This document shows, in pieces, positions 51,211 through 61,103 of a stretch of DNA of 64,000 bases; position 1 is the first letter of the stretch, and every line of letters begins with the position of its first letter. The translations under genes were made by a program, and so were the position numbers. The notes below the pieces were generated by a model, which worked only from the letters and a program-made list of their open reading frames with translations, did not search any database and was not told where the DNA came from. This DNA is from Candidatus Thorarchaeota archaeon (lineage in GTDB: Archaea; Asgardarchaeota; Thorarchaeia; Thorarchaeales; Thorarchaeaceae), in NCBI GenBank assembly GCA_029855935.1, contig JAGSHN010000016.1, positions 124,001 to 188,000 of the forward strand, given 5' to 3'.

Positions 51211-54200
51211 TCACGTCGCTGTGAGGAACAGCGAGACTTGGTCGACCACGCCCTCCTCGGTCCTCAGCGTCACCAGCACCATATACGTCGCAGTGACCAC
51301 CCCCTGAGGAAGCGTGACCGAGATGAGCGGGCTCGTCCCGTAGACATCGCCCGGACCGACGGTACCTATGCTCAACGTGTAGGTCGTATTCGTGGGATAG
51401 ACTGTTGGCGTGATCTCCGTACCGTGCCAGACGACCGAGAAGTCGCCCGTGAGAACTGAGATGTCCACGTAGAGGTCGTGGCTCACGTTGTCGTTGTTGC
51501 GAAGCATCATCACAAGCTGGGAGTACTCACCTGATGTGATCGTTGCCGGGTCGAAATGCGCAGAGTCGATGCCTACCTGCCCCTCACCGACACCGGTCTG
51601 GTTCAGGAGGCCGAACATACGATAGTACGCCTCCACCACGTTGGCCCCCAGCTGGACACGCTCTCCGGTCTCGGCATCAACCAGTCCCACGCCACCGAGC
51701 TTCTCAATGACCCTGTTGCTGGATGTCTGTACCTCGAGAAAGACGGGTATCACATAAAACAGGTCACCGCCGAGATGATACAGCAGCCTGTTGCCGAATC
51801 TATGCGCGCCCCACAGCTGGAGATGCGTCCTCACATCGTCGTTCGTCTCGAAGGCCTGCACTGCTGCGGAGGGCCCCAGAAGCGTCGACTGGCCGACCTG
51901 TCCTGAGCCGTAGAAGACGAGCTGACCGAAGTTCTTGTTGCCACAGCCCATCACGTATATGCCAGCCAGATTCCGTCCCGCTGAGTCTCTGAACTCGGCA
52001 TTGTGCATCGCAACGAACCTGTCCTGTCCAGCAATGCGCATGATGATGTATCGTGTGTCAGACCCCGCAGGTGACTCGTGAAAGTCGACTCCGCTCCTGA
52101 ACACGAAGCCGTCCCGGACGTGATAGATGTATGCCACATCGAGTTGCCTCTCATAGAGGTCCTCCGGCCATCTGATCTGTGACTGCAGCCAGTCAGGGGT
52201 CTCCCGCCAGGGATAGTATTCCCTGTACGTCCGATCGATGAAGAATGGCTCCTCGCCATCATCGCGCGGAGCATAGAACGTCAGGTAACCACTGGTCGTA
52301 TCCACGAGGACAACACCCATGAAACGCATGTACCTCTCGTGAGCATAGCCCGTGGACAGCGGGTAGTCGGCATAGACGGAGACCGCGTAGTAGAGATTGC
52401 CCGACGGGTCGACAACAATGTACGGATCGGAGTCGGTCTCTAGGCCCTGCAGCAGTATTGACTGTACCCGCATACGCACATCGCGCGCGACAAGCATATC
52501 CAAGTCCCGACCCATGAACGACCACGCATCGGGACCCAGAGTGAATATGAAGAATGTCGATTCGAAGCCTGTGAGGGTGTAGTCAGGTGTGCCCTCAAAG
52601 GAGTAGTTTCCGACCTCCTCGAAGCCGGGGACATTGACGAACACGGGATGCGAGAATCCCGCGCCCTCTCCGTAGTAGAAGTTGATCGGGGCGGAGCGGT
52701 TGAGCAGCACGGTCAGGTCTATGTGCTCCACGATGTCACCGCTGTACGCGTTGAGTACGACCAGCCCCTCGGTGTGCGTGTAGTACAGGTACTGGTTGAT
52801 GAAGTTCCCTGCAATGGAGTCGTAGTCGAACGTGAGCGGCGCTATCCAGTACTCGTGTCCCTTGAGATAGACGATGTCCGAGTCTGCCAGTTGCATCCAG
52901 TTCGTGCCTATCTGGTTCTTCATACGGAGATAGCTGGCCACCTGATCCCACTGTCGGACGGTGGTGAGGAACTCCACCTCGCTCTCAGGCGTGGCGTTCG
53001 ACGTAAGGTCGTCGAGCGTCTTCATCTGCATGTCCTGGACTCCGGCGGCCCAGTTGGTGATGGCAATCTCCTTCTTGGTCTCGTAGTTGAACTTCCACTC
53101 TATGTACTTGTCACCAGACATCTGGACACCATAGTAGACGGCCTGAATCACTGGTAGCATCGCCACCACAATGATGAGAACTATGGCGATCCCTGCGAAG
53201 CGTCGTGGGGACTCCGGCACGGGCAGGAACCTCGCCACCTTCAGACGGGAGAGCTCCTTGCGAACGACTGACCGGTCCTGCATAAGCAGGCCGAGACGAT
53301 GAGTATACTCCTCCTTTGAGATACGCCCCTCCTCGTAGTCCGACCGCAGCATCCCCATCTCGCTCTCGAGTCGGACGAGGTCGTCCTGCAGCTGCGCGAT
53401 CTTGATCTTCGTCCTTCTCTGCGCGGGGCCAGCCCGGATCCTCATTATCAGAAAGATGACAGTCCCCACGATTGAGGCACCGAGCGCGATTATCAGAGCG
53501 AGATAGCTCATCCACGTGCCGGCATTGACGGTCCAAGTGGGGACAGCCAGTATCTCCATTGTCAGACTGAGCGATACTATCACGAGTATCGTTGAGATCA
53601 TCACGTAGGAGTCCTTCTTCTCGTGCATCACCTGTGCTGCAAGATAGAGGCCAAAGCGGCCAGCGGTCGTCACCAGGAGGGTGTCGATCAGCCCGACGTA
53701 CAGCTGATAGGCCTCCATTGCGGGGATGAGGCCTATTACAGAGTCCGAGGAAACTCCCGGACTGAAGGGCAGAGAGAACAGGGTGACCACCTGCGACGAA
53801 GTGACATGTATTGACCCGTCGCCCATCAGCATCATCAGGAAGGCCACGTTCTGACCTGTGATGGCCCGGCCACCCATCGAGACATAGAAGGCAAACAGCA
53901 TCACAGCCTCAAAGACTCTCCACACAATGGCCTGCCGCGTCTCGAGGCGGACCACACCGTGGCCGTGAGGTGTCAGGCTGGTGAGAAATGTGATGAACAT
54001 CGATCTCTGTGGCAGCGTTATCATGCTCAGAATGGTCAGCAGGGCTGCTGCATAGAAGATGTTGTTACGTAGAGTCCACGTTGCCCAGTAGTCGACCCCT
54101 GCCTTTGTGGCGTAGGTGTTCTCGTATATGGTCTGCGAGAGCCACCATCCGTAGAAAGCGCCTGCCGCTACAAGAAGAGTGACGACCGCCAGAATCAGCA

Positions 54201-54225
54201 TAGGTAGTAGCGCTCGGACCTTCAC
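51211..54225 (-). CDS. UPF0182-family large membrane protein
   Basis: 1004 residues, GTG start with GGTGGGA upstream. Residues 1-260 hold about seven membrane helices; residues about 275-330 are a cytoplasmic coiled coil with a SHOCT-like piece (SDYEEGRISKEEYTHRLG); one more membrane helix at about 345-365 (FAGIAIVLIIVVAMLPVIQA) leads to a very large outer domain with UPF0182 features (YWIAPLTFDYDS, YLYYTHTEGLVVLNAYSG, INFYYGEGAGFSHPVFVN). The C-terminal 120 residues resemble a CARDB-like beta domain (NNDNVSHDLYVDISVLTGDF). Function of UPF0182 is unknown. Neighbouring genes handle glycosylation. Confidence 0.78.
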   Translation of the reverse strand: MKVRALLPMLILAVVTLLVAAGAFYGWWLSQTIYENTYATKAGVDYWATWTLRNNIFYAAALLTILSMITLPQRSMFITFLTSLTPHGHGVVRLETRQAIVWRVFEAVMLFAFYVSMGGRAITGQNVAFLMMLMGDGSIHVTSSQVVTLFSLPFSPGVSSDSVIGLIPAMEAYQLYVGLIDTLLVTTAGRFGLYLAAQVMHEKKDSYVMISTILVIVSLSLTMEILAVPTWTVNAGTWMSYLALIIALGASIVGTVIFLIMRIRAGPAQRRTKIKIAQLQDDLVRLESEMGMLRSDYEEGRISKEEYTHRLGLLMQDRSVVRKELSRLKVARFLPVPESPRRFAGIAIVLIIVVAMLPVIQAVYYGVQMSGDKYIEWKFNYETKKEIAITNWAAGVQDMQMKTLDDLTSNATPESEVEFLTTVRQWDQVASYLRMKNQIGTNWMQLADSDIVYLKGHEYWIAPLTFDYDSIAGNFINQYLYYTHTEGLVVLNAYSGDIVEHIDLTVLLNRSAPINFYYGEGAGFSHPVFVNVPGFEEVGNYSFEGTPDYTLTGFESTFFIFTLGPDAWSFMGRDLDMLVARDVRMRVQSILLQGLETDSDPYIVVDPSGNLYYAVSVYADYPLSTGYAHERYMRFMGVVLVDTTSGYLTFYAPRDDGEEPFFIDRTYREYYPWRETPDWLQSQIRWPEDLYERQLDVAYIYHVRDGFVFRSGVDFHESPAGSDTRYIIMRIAGQDRFVAMHNAEFRDSAGRNLAGIYVMGCGNKNFGQLVFYGSGQVGQSTLLGPSAAVQAFETNDDVRTHLQLWGAHRFGNRLLYHLGGDLFYVIPVFLEVQTSSNRVIEKLGGVGLVDAETGERVQLGANVVEAYYRMFGLLNQTGVGEGQVGIDSAHFDPATITSGEYSQLVMMLRNNDNVSHDLYVDISVLTGDFSVVWHGTEITPTVYPTNTTYTLSIGTVGPGDVYGTSPLISVTLPQGVVTATYMVLVTLRTEEGVVDQVSLFLTAT

Positions 54226-54365
54226 ATCGTCCCACCTTTGTGGTTCCCCATCATATCAGCCGCACCAACTTATGACCGTTGCGGCCAGAGTGGCTCTCAA
54301 TCCGTGCAACGCCACATCTCCGCGAGTCTGTGTTCTGAGGACACACAACGTTGTCAAGCAACCGC

Positions 54366-55646
54366 CTAGTTGGTCCGACGCAGGACCCTGACGCACTCGC
54401 GCAGGAAGACATCTGCAAGATGGTCCCACGAGTACCCCCTCTCGACAATTGCCCGTGCCTCTGCTCCAAGCCGCGAGCGGAGTTCGTCATCCCTGCACAG
54501 CCGGATGACCGCCTCGCAGAGCGCGTTGCCATCGCCCGGCGGGACAAGGATGCCTCCTCCACTGCTCAGCACCTCAGCAGTACCCGACACCGACGTCGCC
54601 ACGATGGCCGTTCCCGCTGCCATATACTCGAACAGCTTCAGGGGTGAGGCCGCGTGAGCCACGGGGCTGTCCGGGAAGAGGCATAGTGCCACATCTGCTG
54701 CTGCTGTGAACTTTGGCATCTCTTCGTGAGGGTGCAGCCCGGCGTGGATCAGCATATGTCCGAGATTGCTGCTGACGAGTCTGTCAAACAACTCAACGAT
54801 TGACTCCCCGGAGCCCACGAGTAGGATCCTCGAGTCGGGGTACTCCCTGTCAAGTCGCGCAGCGAGGTCGTACATCAGTGAGACGCCCGCCCACTCCTCA
54901 AGGTGTCCCGAGAAGAGGATGACTCGCAGGCCCTCCAGATGATACCGGCGCCTCACGGTACTTGTGTCGACATCTGGTGAGAACTCGTGCGGGTCGACCC
55001 CGTTCGGGATGACGACGATCTTGTCTGTGGGGACTCCTGCGTGGATGAGGAGCCGTCTGAGATAGTGCGTAACTGTGAAGACCCGGTCTGACCACTTGTA
55101 CAGCTGCGTCTCCAGAACGTGAAGCAGCATCGGCCCGAGGCTGTGCATCGAGGTGCCGAGCAGGCCTGCTGCGTAGGCGCTCATCCAATCAGGACAGCCC
55201 ATGAACAGCCTGCGAAGTGTGAGGCGCGCCGACAGGAGTGCGACAACTCCCAGCAGCGGTGTGGCATGAGCAGAGATGATGAGGTCGGAGTTGTGGCGCA
55301 GAATCGGTCGGATGGAGTACGCGGTGAACAACAGAATGGTGATGAGGAGGGCGATGATGCGACTGCGTTTCCAGAGTCCCTCGAGCCGTCGTCCGACCAG
55401 AAGATAGTGCGCGGTGATGTTGGGATGGACCTGTGGCGGGGGTCTCGACCAGTGCTTCTTGTACTCCCAGTCATCAGGACGCCCGCCGAGAAGATAGCGC
55501 AGTGGCTGTGTGGCAATGAACTGTACTCTGACGTCACGAGCGGCAGCCCGCTTTGCGAGCTCGAAGACCGACCGGTCGGATCCGAGGTACGGTGGGAAAT
55601 GCTCGACGAACACGGTCACCCTTCGAACGCCAGTACTACGGGCCAA
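54366..55646 (-). CDS. GT4-family glycosyltransferase
   Basis: 426 residues, TTG start at 55646 or GTG at 55619. N-terminal acceptor part with FVEHFPPYLGSDRSVFELAK and two membrane-associated hydrophobic helices (residues about 95-145), then the GT-B donor domain: KIVVIPNGVDPHEFSP, ILFSGHLEEWAG, and the E-x7-E-like region SPLKLFEYMAAGTAIVAT. Catalyses transfer of a sugar from a nucleotide sugar, probably to a lipid-linked oligosaccharide at the membrane. First of a set of minus-strand glycosylation genes reading towards 54 kb. Confidence 0.85.
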   Translation of the reverse strand: MARSTGVRRVTVFVEHFPPYLGSDRSVFELAKRAAARDVRVQFIATQPLRYLLGGRPDDWEYKKHWSRPPPQVHPNITAHYLLVGRRLEGLWKRSRIIALLITILLFTAYSIRPILRHNSDLIISAHATPLLGVVALLSARLTLRRLFMGCPDWMSAYAAGLLGTSMHSLGPMLLHVLETQLYKWSDRVFTVTHYLRRLLIHAGVPTDKIVVIPNGVDPHEFSPDVDTSTVRRRYHLEGLRVILFSGHLEEWAGVSLMYDLAARLDREYPDSRILLVGSGESIVELFDRLVSSNLGHMLIHAGLHPHEEMPKFTAAADVALCLFPDSPVAHAASPLKLFEYMAAGTAIVATSVSGTAEVLSSGGGILVPPGDGNALCEAVIRLCRDDELRSRLGAEARAIVERGYSWDHLADVFLRECVRVLRRTN

Positions 55647-55794
55647 TATCCTCGCCTCTCACAACCCGCCGCCCGCCAGTCTGTGGCGTTGTCGCGGTGG
55701 TGTCTCTGCGGGCAACGAGAGCAGCTCTGCGACTCAGTGCCGTCTTCCACATATATCTTGCGAGTCCAGAGGGAATGGCTGCGACCGTTGTCGC

Positions 55795-57867
55795 TCACGA
55801 CTCGTCCTCTCGTCCAGACCCTGCTCTCATCTCCTGCTCGCGCCTGAGGCCTGCGTATGCGATGATGGAGAGGCCCAGCAGCGCAGGCACCGTCACCGCA
55901 CTGACGGGATACAGGGGTCCCACATAGGTGGTGTACAGGTAGTCGACGAGGTACTCAGACCGAACGCATCTCTGTGGGTAGACGATTATCTCAAGCCTGT
56001 GAATGACACCGTGAGACGGAGCGGATGAGTTGCTGACGAAAGCGTACCTCCAGACAACGTAGGACAGGTTCGTGAACATCGCGCTTCGAGAGATGATGTC
56101 GCCACCAATCGGGGAGCCGTCATCTGACGTCCCGGAGTATCTCAGGATGATGTGCGCGAGGGCGCCAAAGGTCGGGTCCCAGGCTGCGCCAATCCTTGCC
56201 ACGAACTCCGTCGTGCTGTCAATCTCTATCTCTACGGGTCGAGAGTAGATGATGCTGACATTGGCGAGCAGGGAGGGATCTGTCACCCTGCTCGTGTCGA
56301 ACTCAAGATGCGCTATCCCGTCAGTGGAACTGATCGATGCATCGACCGTGGAGGGCGGTAGCGAACTGGCGTTGACCATGACCGACCACTCGTCAATAGA
56401 GTCGAGGTCGTCGCCCCAGGTCCTCTGTTCCTGATAACCGAGAGCGCCGAAGTCCGTGTGGGTGTACGCCGGATAGAGCATCAGCAGACAGATTACGACT
56501 GTGAGACCGAGCGTCCTCTTCCTCACGAGCAGGAAGAGCGGAAGCGACCACATCAGATACCAGCCGAGAAAGACATCACGAGACATAGAGAACAGCAGCA
56601 GCACCGTGGCCGACATCATCAACAGTAGCGTCACCTGGTCGACACGGACATGCTCTCTGTGTATGATTCGCCTCAGTGAGGAGCGCATCATCAGGCTGGC
56701 GACGATGACCGTCACCACCCCGCGTACGAGGCCCACATCAGCGGGATGACGCCACCAGACGGTGGCCGCGACGGAGGTCAGAGGATGTATGCTGGAGATC
56801 AGACCCATCGTGACCAGTACCCCACCGAGGAACAGCGTCGTCCAGTCGAACCTTGAGCCGTGAAGACGTCCCGAGGGCCGTAGCAGCGAGTCTGCAACGA
56901 CTATGATCCCAAAGACCCATCCCAGTGCGATGAGCAGCGTCACGGGAGTGATGTGTGCCAGCAGGTCGGAGAGGAGGCGAGAGAGTAGAGAGGGTTGGGC
57001 CATGCTGGATGCGGCTCCTGTGGCGGCCGAGCCAGTGTCTGTTGAGGGTAGGAGCATCAGTGGCAGATAGGCGGCGACAGCAGCCGCAAGGGCTGTGGCA
57101 GCGAACTTCAGTCTGGCTCGATTCTCGGCAAGGTAGAATAGCATCATAGGGGCGATGAGAGCAGGGTAGACCTTCGTGGCAGCGCCAAGCCCGATGAGGA
57201 GTCCGGCCCTCACTGGCCGCTGCTTGAGGAGGTACCACACGGCGAGAAGCATCAGCAGGTTGACCAGCGGCTCGAAGTGTCCACTCCAGCCCGACTCGAT
57301 GATAGAGATCGGAAGGAGCGCATAGGCCACCACCGCAATGGATGCCCATCTGCGGTCGAATCGCTGCGATGCGATGGCCCAGAGCAGGACAGCAACTCCT
57401 GCATCACAGGCGATGGCGAGGAGGCGGAGGCTATCGACAGCGGGTGCGACCCCATATATCGCGAAGATGACGTAGGCGAACAGAGGTGGATATGGAAAGT
57501 AGAAGCCAGAGTAGGGGGTCAGTCCTCTGCTCATGAAGACCCCGTAGTCGAGATACCACTTTGCATCATTGGAGATCATATTGGTCTGTCCGAGGAAGAC
57601 GAGCCTGACGGCTACGAGCAGCACGAGGACCAGACCGAGAGAGCGATGGTCGTGCAAGAGCGGCCTCTGGGTGATCCGGTCCCACCAGAGAAGCAGGGTC
57701 AGAAGTGCCACATAGGCGGCGGTCCACACATAGTACGCGGCGAAGAACGGGTACATGATGTAGCCAACCATCCGGACGATGGGGACAAAGACGATGTTGG
57801 CCACCAGTGCTAAGACGAGGAGGAGACGACACACCGACTCGCAGTCCCTGTCGAACAGTCGTATCAT
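55795..57867 (-). CDS. Polytopic GT-C glycosyltransferase (DUF2029/GT87-like)
   Basis: 690 residues, about 12 membrane helices followed by a C-terminal beta-rich outer domain (residues about 490-660) and a last helix near 665. The first outer loop TNMISNDAKWYLDYGVFMSR supplies the acidic residue typical of GT-C enzymes, and FYFPYPPLFAYVIFAIYG and GLGAATKVYPALIAPMMLFY match mannosyltransferase-like DUF2029 proteins that use a polyprenyl-phosphate sugar. It lies 14 bases downstream of the Dpm1-like gene that would make this donor. Confidence 0.78.
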   Translation of the reverse strand: MIRLFDRDCESVCRLLLVLALVANIVFVPIVRMVGYIMYPFFAAYYVWTAAYVALLTLLLWWDRITQRPLLHDHRSLGLVLVLLVAVRLVFLGQTNMISNDAKWYLDYGVFMSRGLTPYSGFYFPYPPLFAYVIFAIYGVAPAVDSLRLLAIACDAGVAVLLWAIASQRFDRRWASIAVVAYALLPISIIESGWSGHFEPLVNLLMLLAVWYLLKQRPVRAGLLIGLGAATKVYPALIAPMMLFYLAENRARLKFAATALAAAVAAYLPLMLLPSTDTGSAATGAASSMAQPSLLSRLLSDLLAHITPVTLLIALGWVFGIIVVADSLLRPSGRLHGSRFDWTTLFLGGVLVTMGLISSIHPLTSVAATVWWRHPADVGLVRGVVTVIVASLMMRSSLRRIIHREHVRVDQVTLLLMMSATVLLLFSMSRDVFLGWYLMWSLPLFLLVRKRTLGLTVVICLLMLYPAYTHTDFGALGYQEQRTWGDDLDSIDEWSVMVNASSLPPSTVDASISSTDGIAHLEFDTSRVTDPSLLANVSIIYSRPVEIEIDSTTEFVARIGAAWDPTFGALAHIILRYSGTSDDGSPIGGDIISRSAMFTNLSYVVWRYAFVSNSSAPSHGVIHRLEIIVYPQRCVRSEYLVDYLYTTYVGPLYPVSAVTVPALLGLSIIAYAGLRREQEMRAGSGREDES

Positions 57868-57881
57868 CAGGTATCCTCTCC

Positions 57882-58571
57882 TCAGCGACGCCGGCGGAAC
57901 AGCAGCTTGACGACCAGAAGCAGAAAGCTGAAGATCGTTGTTCCGCCCAGCTTGCTCTCTCCATACCTCCTGTCTGTGAAGACTATCGGCACCTCGGCGA
58001 CTCGCAGATGCCGGTTCTGGGCCACGACCTCAAGGAGGAACTTGTAGTTGGCGTGCCTCACGTTGTCGAGCAGGAGTCGTGCCGACCTGAAGGCGACGAA
58101 CCCGCTCATCGGATCTCGCAATGGCACCTGTAACAGGAGTCTCGCCAACACTGTTGCAAACCTGCTCACGGCCAGTCTGCTACCGGGCCAGCCCCGTACT
58201 TCGCCACCGGGGACGTATCTCGACCCAACCACAACGTCGTATCCTCTGTCCAGAAGACTCAGCATCGCGGGGATGAACCTGGGGTCGTGAGACAGGTCGG
58301 CGTCCATCACGACCACTGCTCCATCCCTCACCTGCTCGGCCCCAAGCCTGACCGCGCTGCTCAGCCCACGCTGACCGTGTCGCACTATCAGCCTCGTGCC
58401 AGGGAACCTCTCAGCGAGCTGGCGTACGACCCGTTGCGTCTTGTCAGTGCTGTCGTCATCGACAACGATCACCTGCACCCCGTCCGTGCCGAGGACTGAG
58501 TAGATTCTACGAATCAGGGGACCGATGTTCTGCTCCTCGTTGAGCGTCGGGATAATGACTGAGCATCTCAT
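57882..58571 (-). CDS. Dolichol-phosphate mannosyltransferase-like GT2 enzyme
   Basis: 229 residues from ATG 58571. N-terminal VIIPTLNEEQNIGPLI, nucleotide-binding VIVVDDDSTDKT, catalytic DADLSHDP and the SKLGG sequence with the following hydrophobic helix (TIFSFLLLVVKLLF) are characteristic of the short Dpm1/polyprenol-phosphate glycosyltransferases. It transfers a hexose from GDP- or UDP-sugar to dolichol phosphate on the cytoplasmic face. First of the operon with the GT-C gene. Confidence 0.9.
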   Translation of the reverse strand: MRCSVIIPTLNEEQNIGPLIRRIYSVLGTDGVQVIVVDDDSTDKTQRVVRQLAERFPGTRLIVRHGQRGLSSAVRLGAEQVRDGAVVVMDADLSHDPRFIPAMLSLLDRGYDVVVGSRYVPGGEVRGWPGSRLAVSRFATVLARLLLQVPLRDPMSGFVAFRSARLLLDNVRHANYKFLLEVVAQNRHLRVAEVPIVFTDRRYGESKLGGTTIFSFLLLVVKLLFRRRR

Positions 58572-58660
58572 CCTACGGCACCGGACACAATTCTTCACAT
58601 CATCTCACACGGTCTAATGAATCTGGCTGGTTGTGTGGCGCCTCCGTCAGGTCACAGGTG

Positions 58661-59521
58661 TCAGGCCTCACCCGCGCGTCTCAGGGCCTCCTCAGCAAGC
58701 CTCAGGCCCTTGCCATCATTGACTGGGAACCACGTCTCAGTAGGAATGCTGACCGCGAAGAGGCGTCCCTCTCGGGCGAGCACTGGAGCGACGACGTTCT
58801 CAAACGACGACTCGACCTCGAGGCTCACCAGCCTTCTGAAATAGTCGTACGCCTGCGGGTCGAACACAGTTATGCCAGTGTGCGCGGGGACGGCAATCAT
58901 AGGGTACTTCGTGACATCAACGACACGCCCCCTGTCTATGACCAGTCCTGAGTACGGATAGGGGGTGCCGGGGACAACGACGAATGTCCCTATGCAGCCG
59001 TTCTTAAGTCCGCGAGCGTGGCCCTCAAGGAAGACCTCGCCGTACGGTCTATCAAGGCCGATGATTATATCGTCTGGGTTGTGGACGATGGAGGTCAGTC
59101 TGTCATCCAGTGTGCCGTTGTTCAGGGCATTGAGAATGGCACCTGCATTGCCCACCTTCCGTCCCTCTGGGTCACAGGAGTAGCGAATCTCCACGCCCCA
59201 GCGCGAGCCATCACCAAGATGCTCCTCCACTCTCTCCGCGAGGAACCCGGTGAGCACCACAAACTTGTCTATTCCAATCTCGGAGTACTGACGAACGACA
59301 CGCTCAATCATGCTCTCCCCTCCCACGGGGATCATCACCTTGTTGATGCCGAGATTCTGCGTCTCGGCCCGAATCCGCTCTCCCTTTCCCCCAGCTGGGA
59401 GCACCACAACGGTCTCGGCCTTCAGTCTCTCGACCTCTTCCGGCGAGACCTGAGTCTCAGTGTCCTCGGTATGGACTCGGGAACGTATCTCCTCCATTAT
59501 GGACTCCAGCGTGTCGGTCAT
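58661..59521 (-). CDS. Sugar-1-phosphate nucleotidyltransferase-like protein
   Basis: 286 residues from ATG 59521 (GTG 59524 also possible). After a 35-residue helical extension comes VVVLPAGGKGERIRAE, the nucleotide loop; NKVMIPVGGESMIERVV, LTGFLAERVEEHLG, the metal-binding VHNPDDIIIGL and TGITVFD follow the NTP_transferase pattern. The G-G-K-G-E-R loop differs from the usual G-x-G-T-R-L, so it is a divergent branch and could be a regulatory relative. Gene lies upstream of the Dpm1-like gene and may provide its nucleotide sugar. Confidence 0.78.
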   Translation of the reverse strand: MTDTLESIMEEIRSRVHTEDTETQVSPEEVERLKAETVVVLPAGGKGERIRAETQNLGINKVMIPVGGESMIERVVRQYSEIGIDKFVVLTGFLAERVEEHLGDGSRWGVEIRYSCDPEGRKVGNAGAILNALNNGTLDDRLTSIVHNPDDIIIGLDRPYGEVFLEGHARGLKNGCIGTFVVVPGTPYPYSGLVIDRGRVVDVTKYPMIAVPAHTGITVFDPQAYDYFRRLVSLEVESSFENVVAPVLAREGRLFAVSIPTETWFPVNDGKGLRLAEEALRRAGEA

Positions 59522-59593
59522 CACTCCTCACACGTGCGAGGGACGGGACCACGCTCAAAAAGGTTCCTCAGAAGTCGTGACCCGAGGAGGATA

Positions 59594-59821
59594 TCATTCT
59601 CCTCCGGACACTCGGGCCATCTCCTCGAAGAGGGCGAGAGTCTTCTTCGCCTCCTCGGGATTCATGCTCTCGATGGCATAGCCAGTGTGGACGATGACGT
59701 ACTCCCCGGTCTTCACATCAGGCACAAGACTGATGCAGACGCGCTTCTTGACCCCTCCAAAGTCCACCTCGGCATAGTCTCCATCAATGCTGACAACAAG
59801 ACCAGGGACCGCTAGACACAT
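59594..59821 (-). CDS. hypC: HypC/HupF-family hydrogenase maturation chaperone
   Basis: 75 residues starting MCLAVPG, the defining sequence whose Cys2 holds iron during [NiFe]-hydrogenase cofactor assembly. The remainder (AEVDFGGVKKRVCISLVPDV, GEYVIVHTGYAIESM) is the normal OB-type fold. It implies that a [NiFe]-hydrogenase is encoded elsewhere in this genome; no other hyp gene is present here. Confidence 0.95.
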   Translation of the reverse strand: MCLAVPGLVVSIDGDYAEVDFGGVKKRVCISLVPDVKTGEYVIVHTGYAIESMNPEEAKKTLALFEEMARVSGGE

Positions 59822-59887
59822 CGTCGTTCACCTGGAGCTACTCTCAGTCTGTTTTAGAATCTTGTGAATTGACCACGCCGCCCTCTC

Positions 59888-60991
59888 TCAGCTGACAGGT
59901 CGCCAGCAGATGCCCAGCTCGTCCGCTATCTCGAATGCTCTGCGCATCTCCTCGTTATTGACACGGCGCGCAATGTCTGAGTACGTGTCCGGCTCTCGGA
60001 GGACTCTGTGTTCGGGCCGGTACTGACCCATTATGTTGACCATACACTGTGGCATGTTCTCTGCTATCCACTCAAGAATCGGAATCGTGCAGCAGTCCAC
60101 GTGGTTTGGCATCACGAGGTGCCGGACTATCACCTCGCCCGACTCGTACGCCATCAGGTGATTGCGTGAGACCACCTCGAAGTACCTCTTGATCCCTGAG
60201 AGTTTCAACGCGCACTCATCATTGCCGTACTTGAAGTCCGGGAGCCAGACGTCGAAAACGTCCCGCAGGAGTTGCATCGTCTCGACACTGCAGTACAGGT
60301 TCGAGTTCCACAGCTGGGTGATGTTCCGGTCCTGATGGACTAGCGAGGCAAGGATCGTGTGCGTGTTCGGTATAGGGTCGCCACCGACATAGTTGATGTT
60401 CAGTGCGCCATCGCGGGCCAGCGAGTCGGCGATCTGCGCCAGCTGCCTGGGCGTCACCACTCGTCCCGAGTAAGGGTTGGTCGAGATATCCTCGTTCTGA
60501 CAGAAGACACAGCCGAAGCAGCAAGATGAGAAGAAGATCGTGCCACTGGGGACGAGCGGTGCCTCCTCGCCCGTGTGGAGGAACGCCGATGAGACACGCG
60601 ACTCCTGACCGAGCCTGCACCAGCCCTTCTCGTCGTTCGCACGGTTGGCTCCGCATCTCCGCTCGCAGAAGTGGCAGGACTGGAGGATTCGATTGGCGAG
60701 TTCGACCTTCAGGTCGAGAAAGGTGGCTCTCCCATCAACATCATCCCGCCTCCGCTCTCCGCCCTCATCCACAGACCTGACATAGTCCTGAAACTCGCTG
60801 GATAGGTTTCGATGGGCTGACCAGAGTTCCTCGGTGGAGGCGTCCAGCGAGGTGGGGCACGGGATTTCCTTTGCGAGCAGGTACCTTGCCCATCTCTCAC
60901 CGTCGATGATTCCTCTGTATCTACTGAGCCTCCGGACTGTCTCCGCATCCTGCCATACCCGGAGTGCGTCCGGACGGAGGAATCGCCACAT
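59888..60991 (-). CDS. PflX-type radical SAM protein (COG1313-like)
   Basis: 367 residues. The cluster motif C-x3-C-x2-C is SCCFGCVFCQN near residue 155. A second cysteine group, CHFCERRCG with GWC about ten residues later, precedes it and fits the extra Fe-S motif of PflX-like proteins. Further barrel segments include INYVGGDPIPN and DVWLPDFKYGND. Related to pyruvate-formate-lyase activases but its target is unknown. ATG 60991 lies about 25 bases after a minus-strand TATA element (61012-61020), so the mRNA may be leaderless; the alternative ATG 60997 adds two residues. Confidence 0.85.
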   Translation of the reverse strand: MWRFLRPDALRVWQDAETVRRLSRYRGIIDGERWARYLLAKEIPCPTSLDASTEELWSAHRNLSSEFQDYVRSVDEGGERRRDDVDGRATFLDLKVELANRILQSCHFCERRCGANRANDEKGWCRLGQESRVSSAFLHTGEEAPLVPSGTIFFSSCCFGCVFCQNEDISTNPYSGRVVTPRQLAQIADSLARDGALNINYVGGDPIPNTHTILASLVHQDRNITQLWNSNLYCSVETMQLLRDVFDVWLPDFKYGNDECALKLSGIKRYFEVVSRNHLMAYESGEVIVRHLVMPNHVDCCTIPILEWIAENMPQCMVNIMGQYRPEHRVLREPDTYSDIARRVNNEEMRRAFEIADELGICWRPVS

Positions 60992-61011
60992 AGTCATTAG
61001 TTTCGCCGGGA

Positions 61012-61020
61012 GTCATAAAA
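61012..61020 (-). promoter_or_regulatory. TATA box of the PflX-type gene
   Basis: GTCATAAAA on the plus strand (TTTTATGAC on minus), about 25 bases from the start codon at 60991, indicating a leaderless transcript. Confidence 0.5.
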
Positions 61021-61103
61021 GGGATTTGCAGGAATTCATCAAGGGATAGGCCTGCGCAAGTGCAGCAGGCTGTTCCTACCTGTTCTCATAGGGGTCGACT
61101 ACT

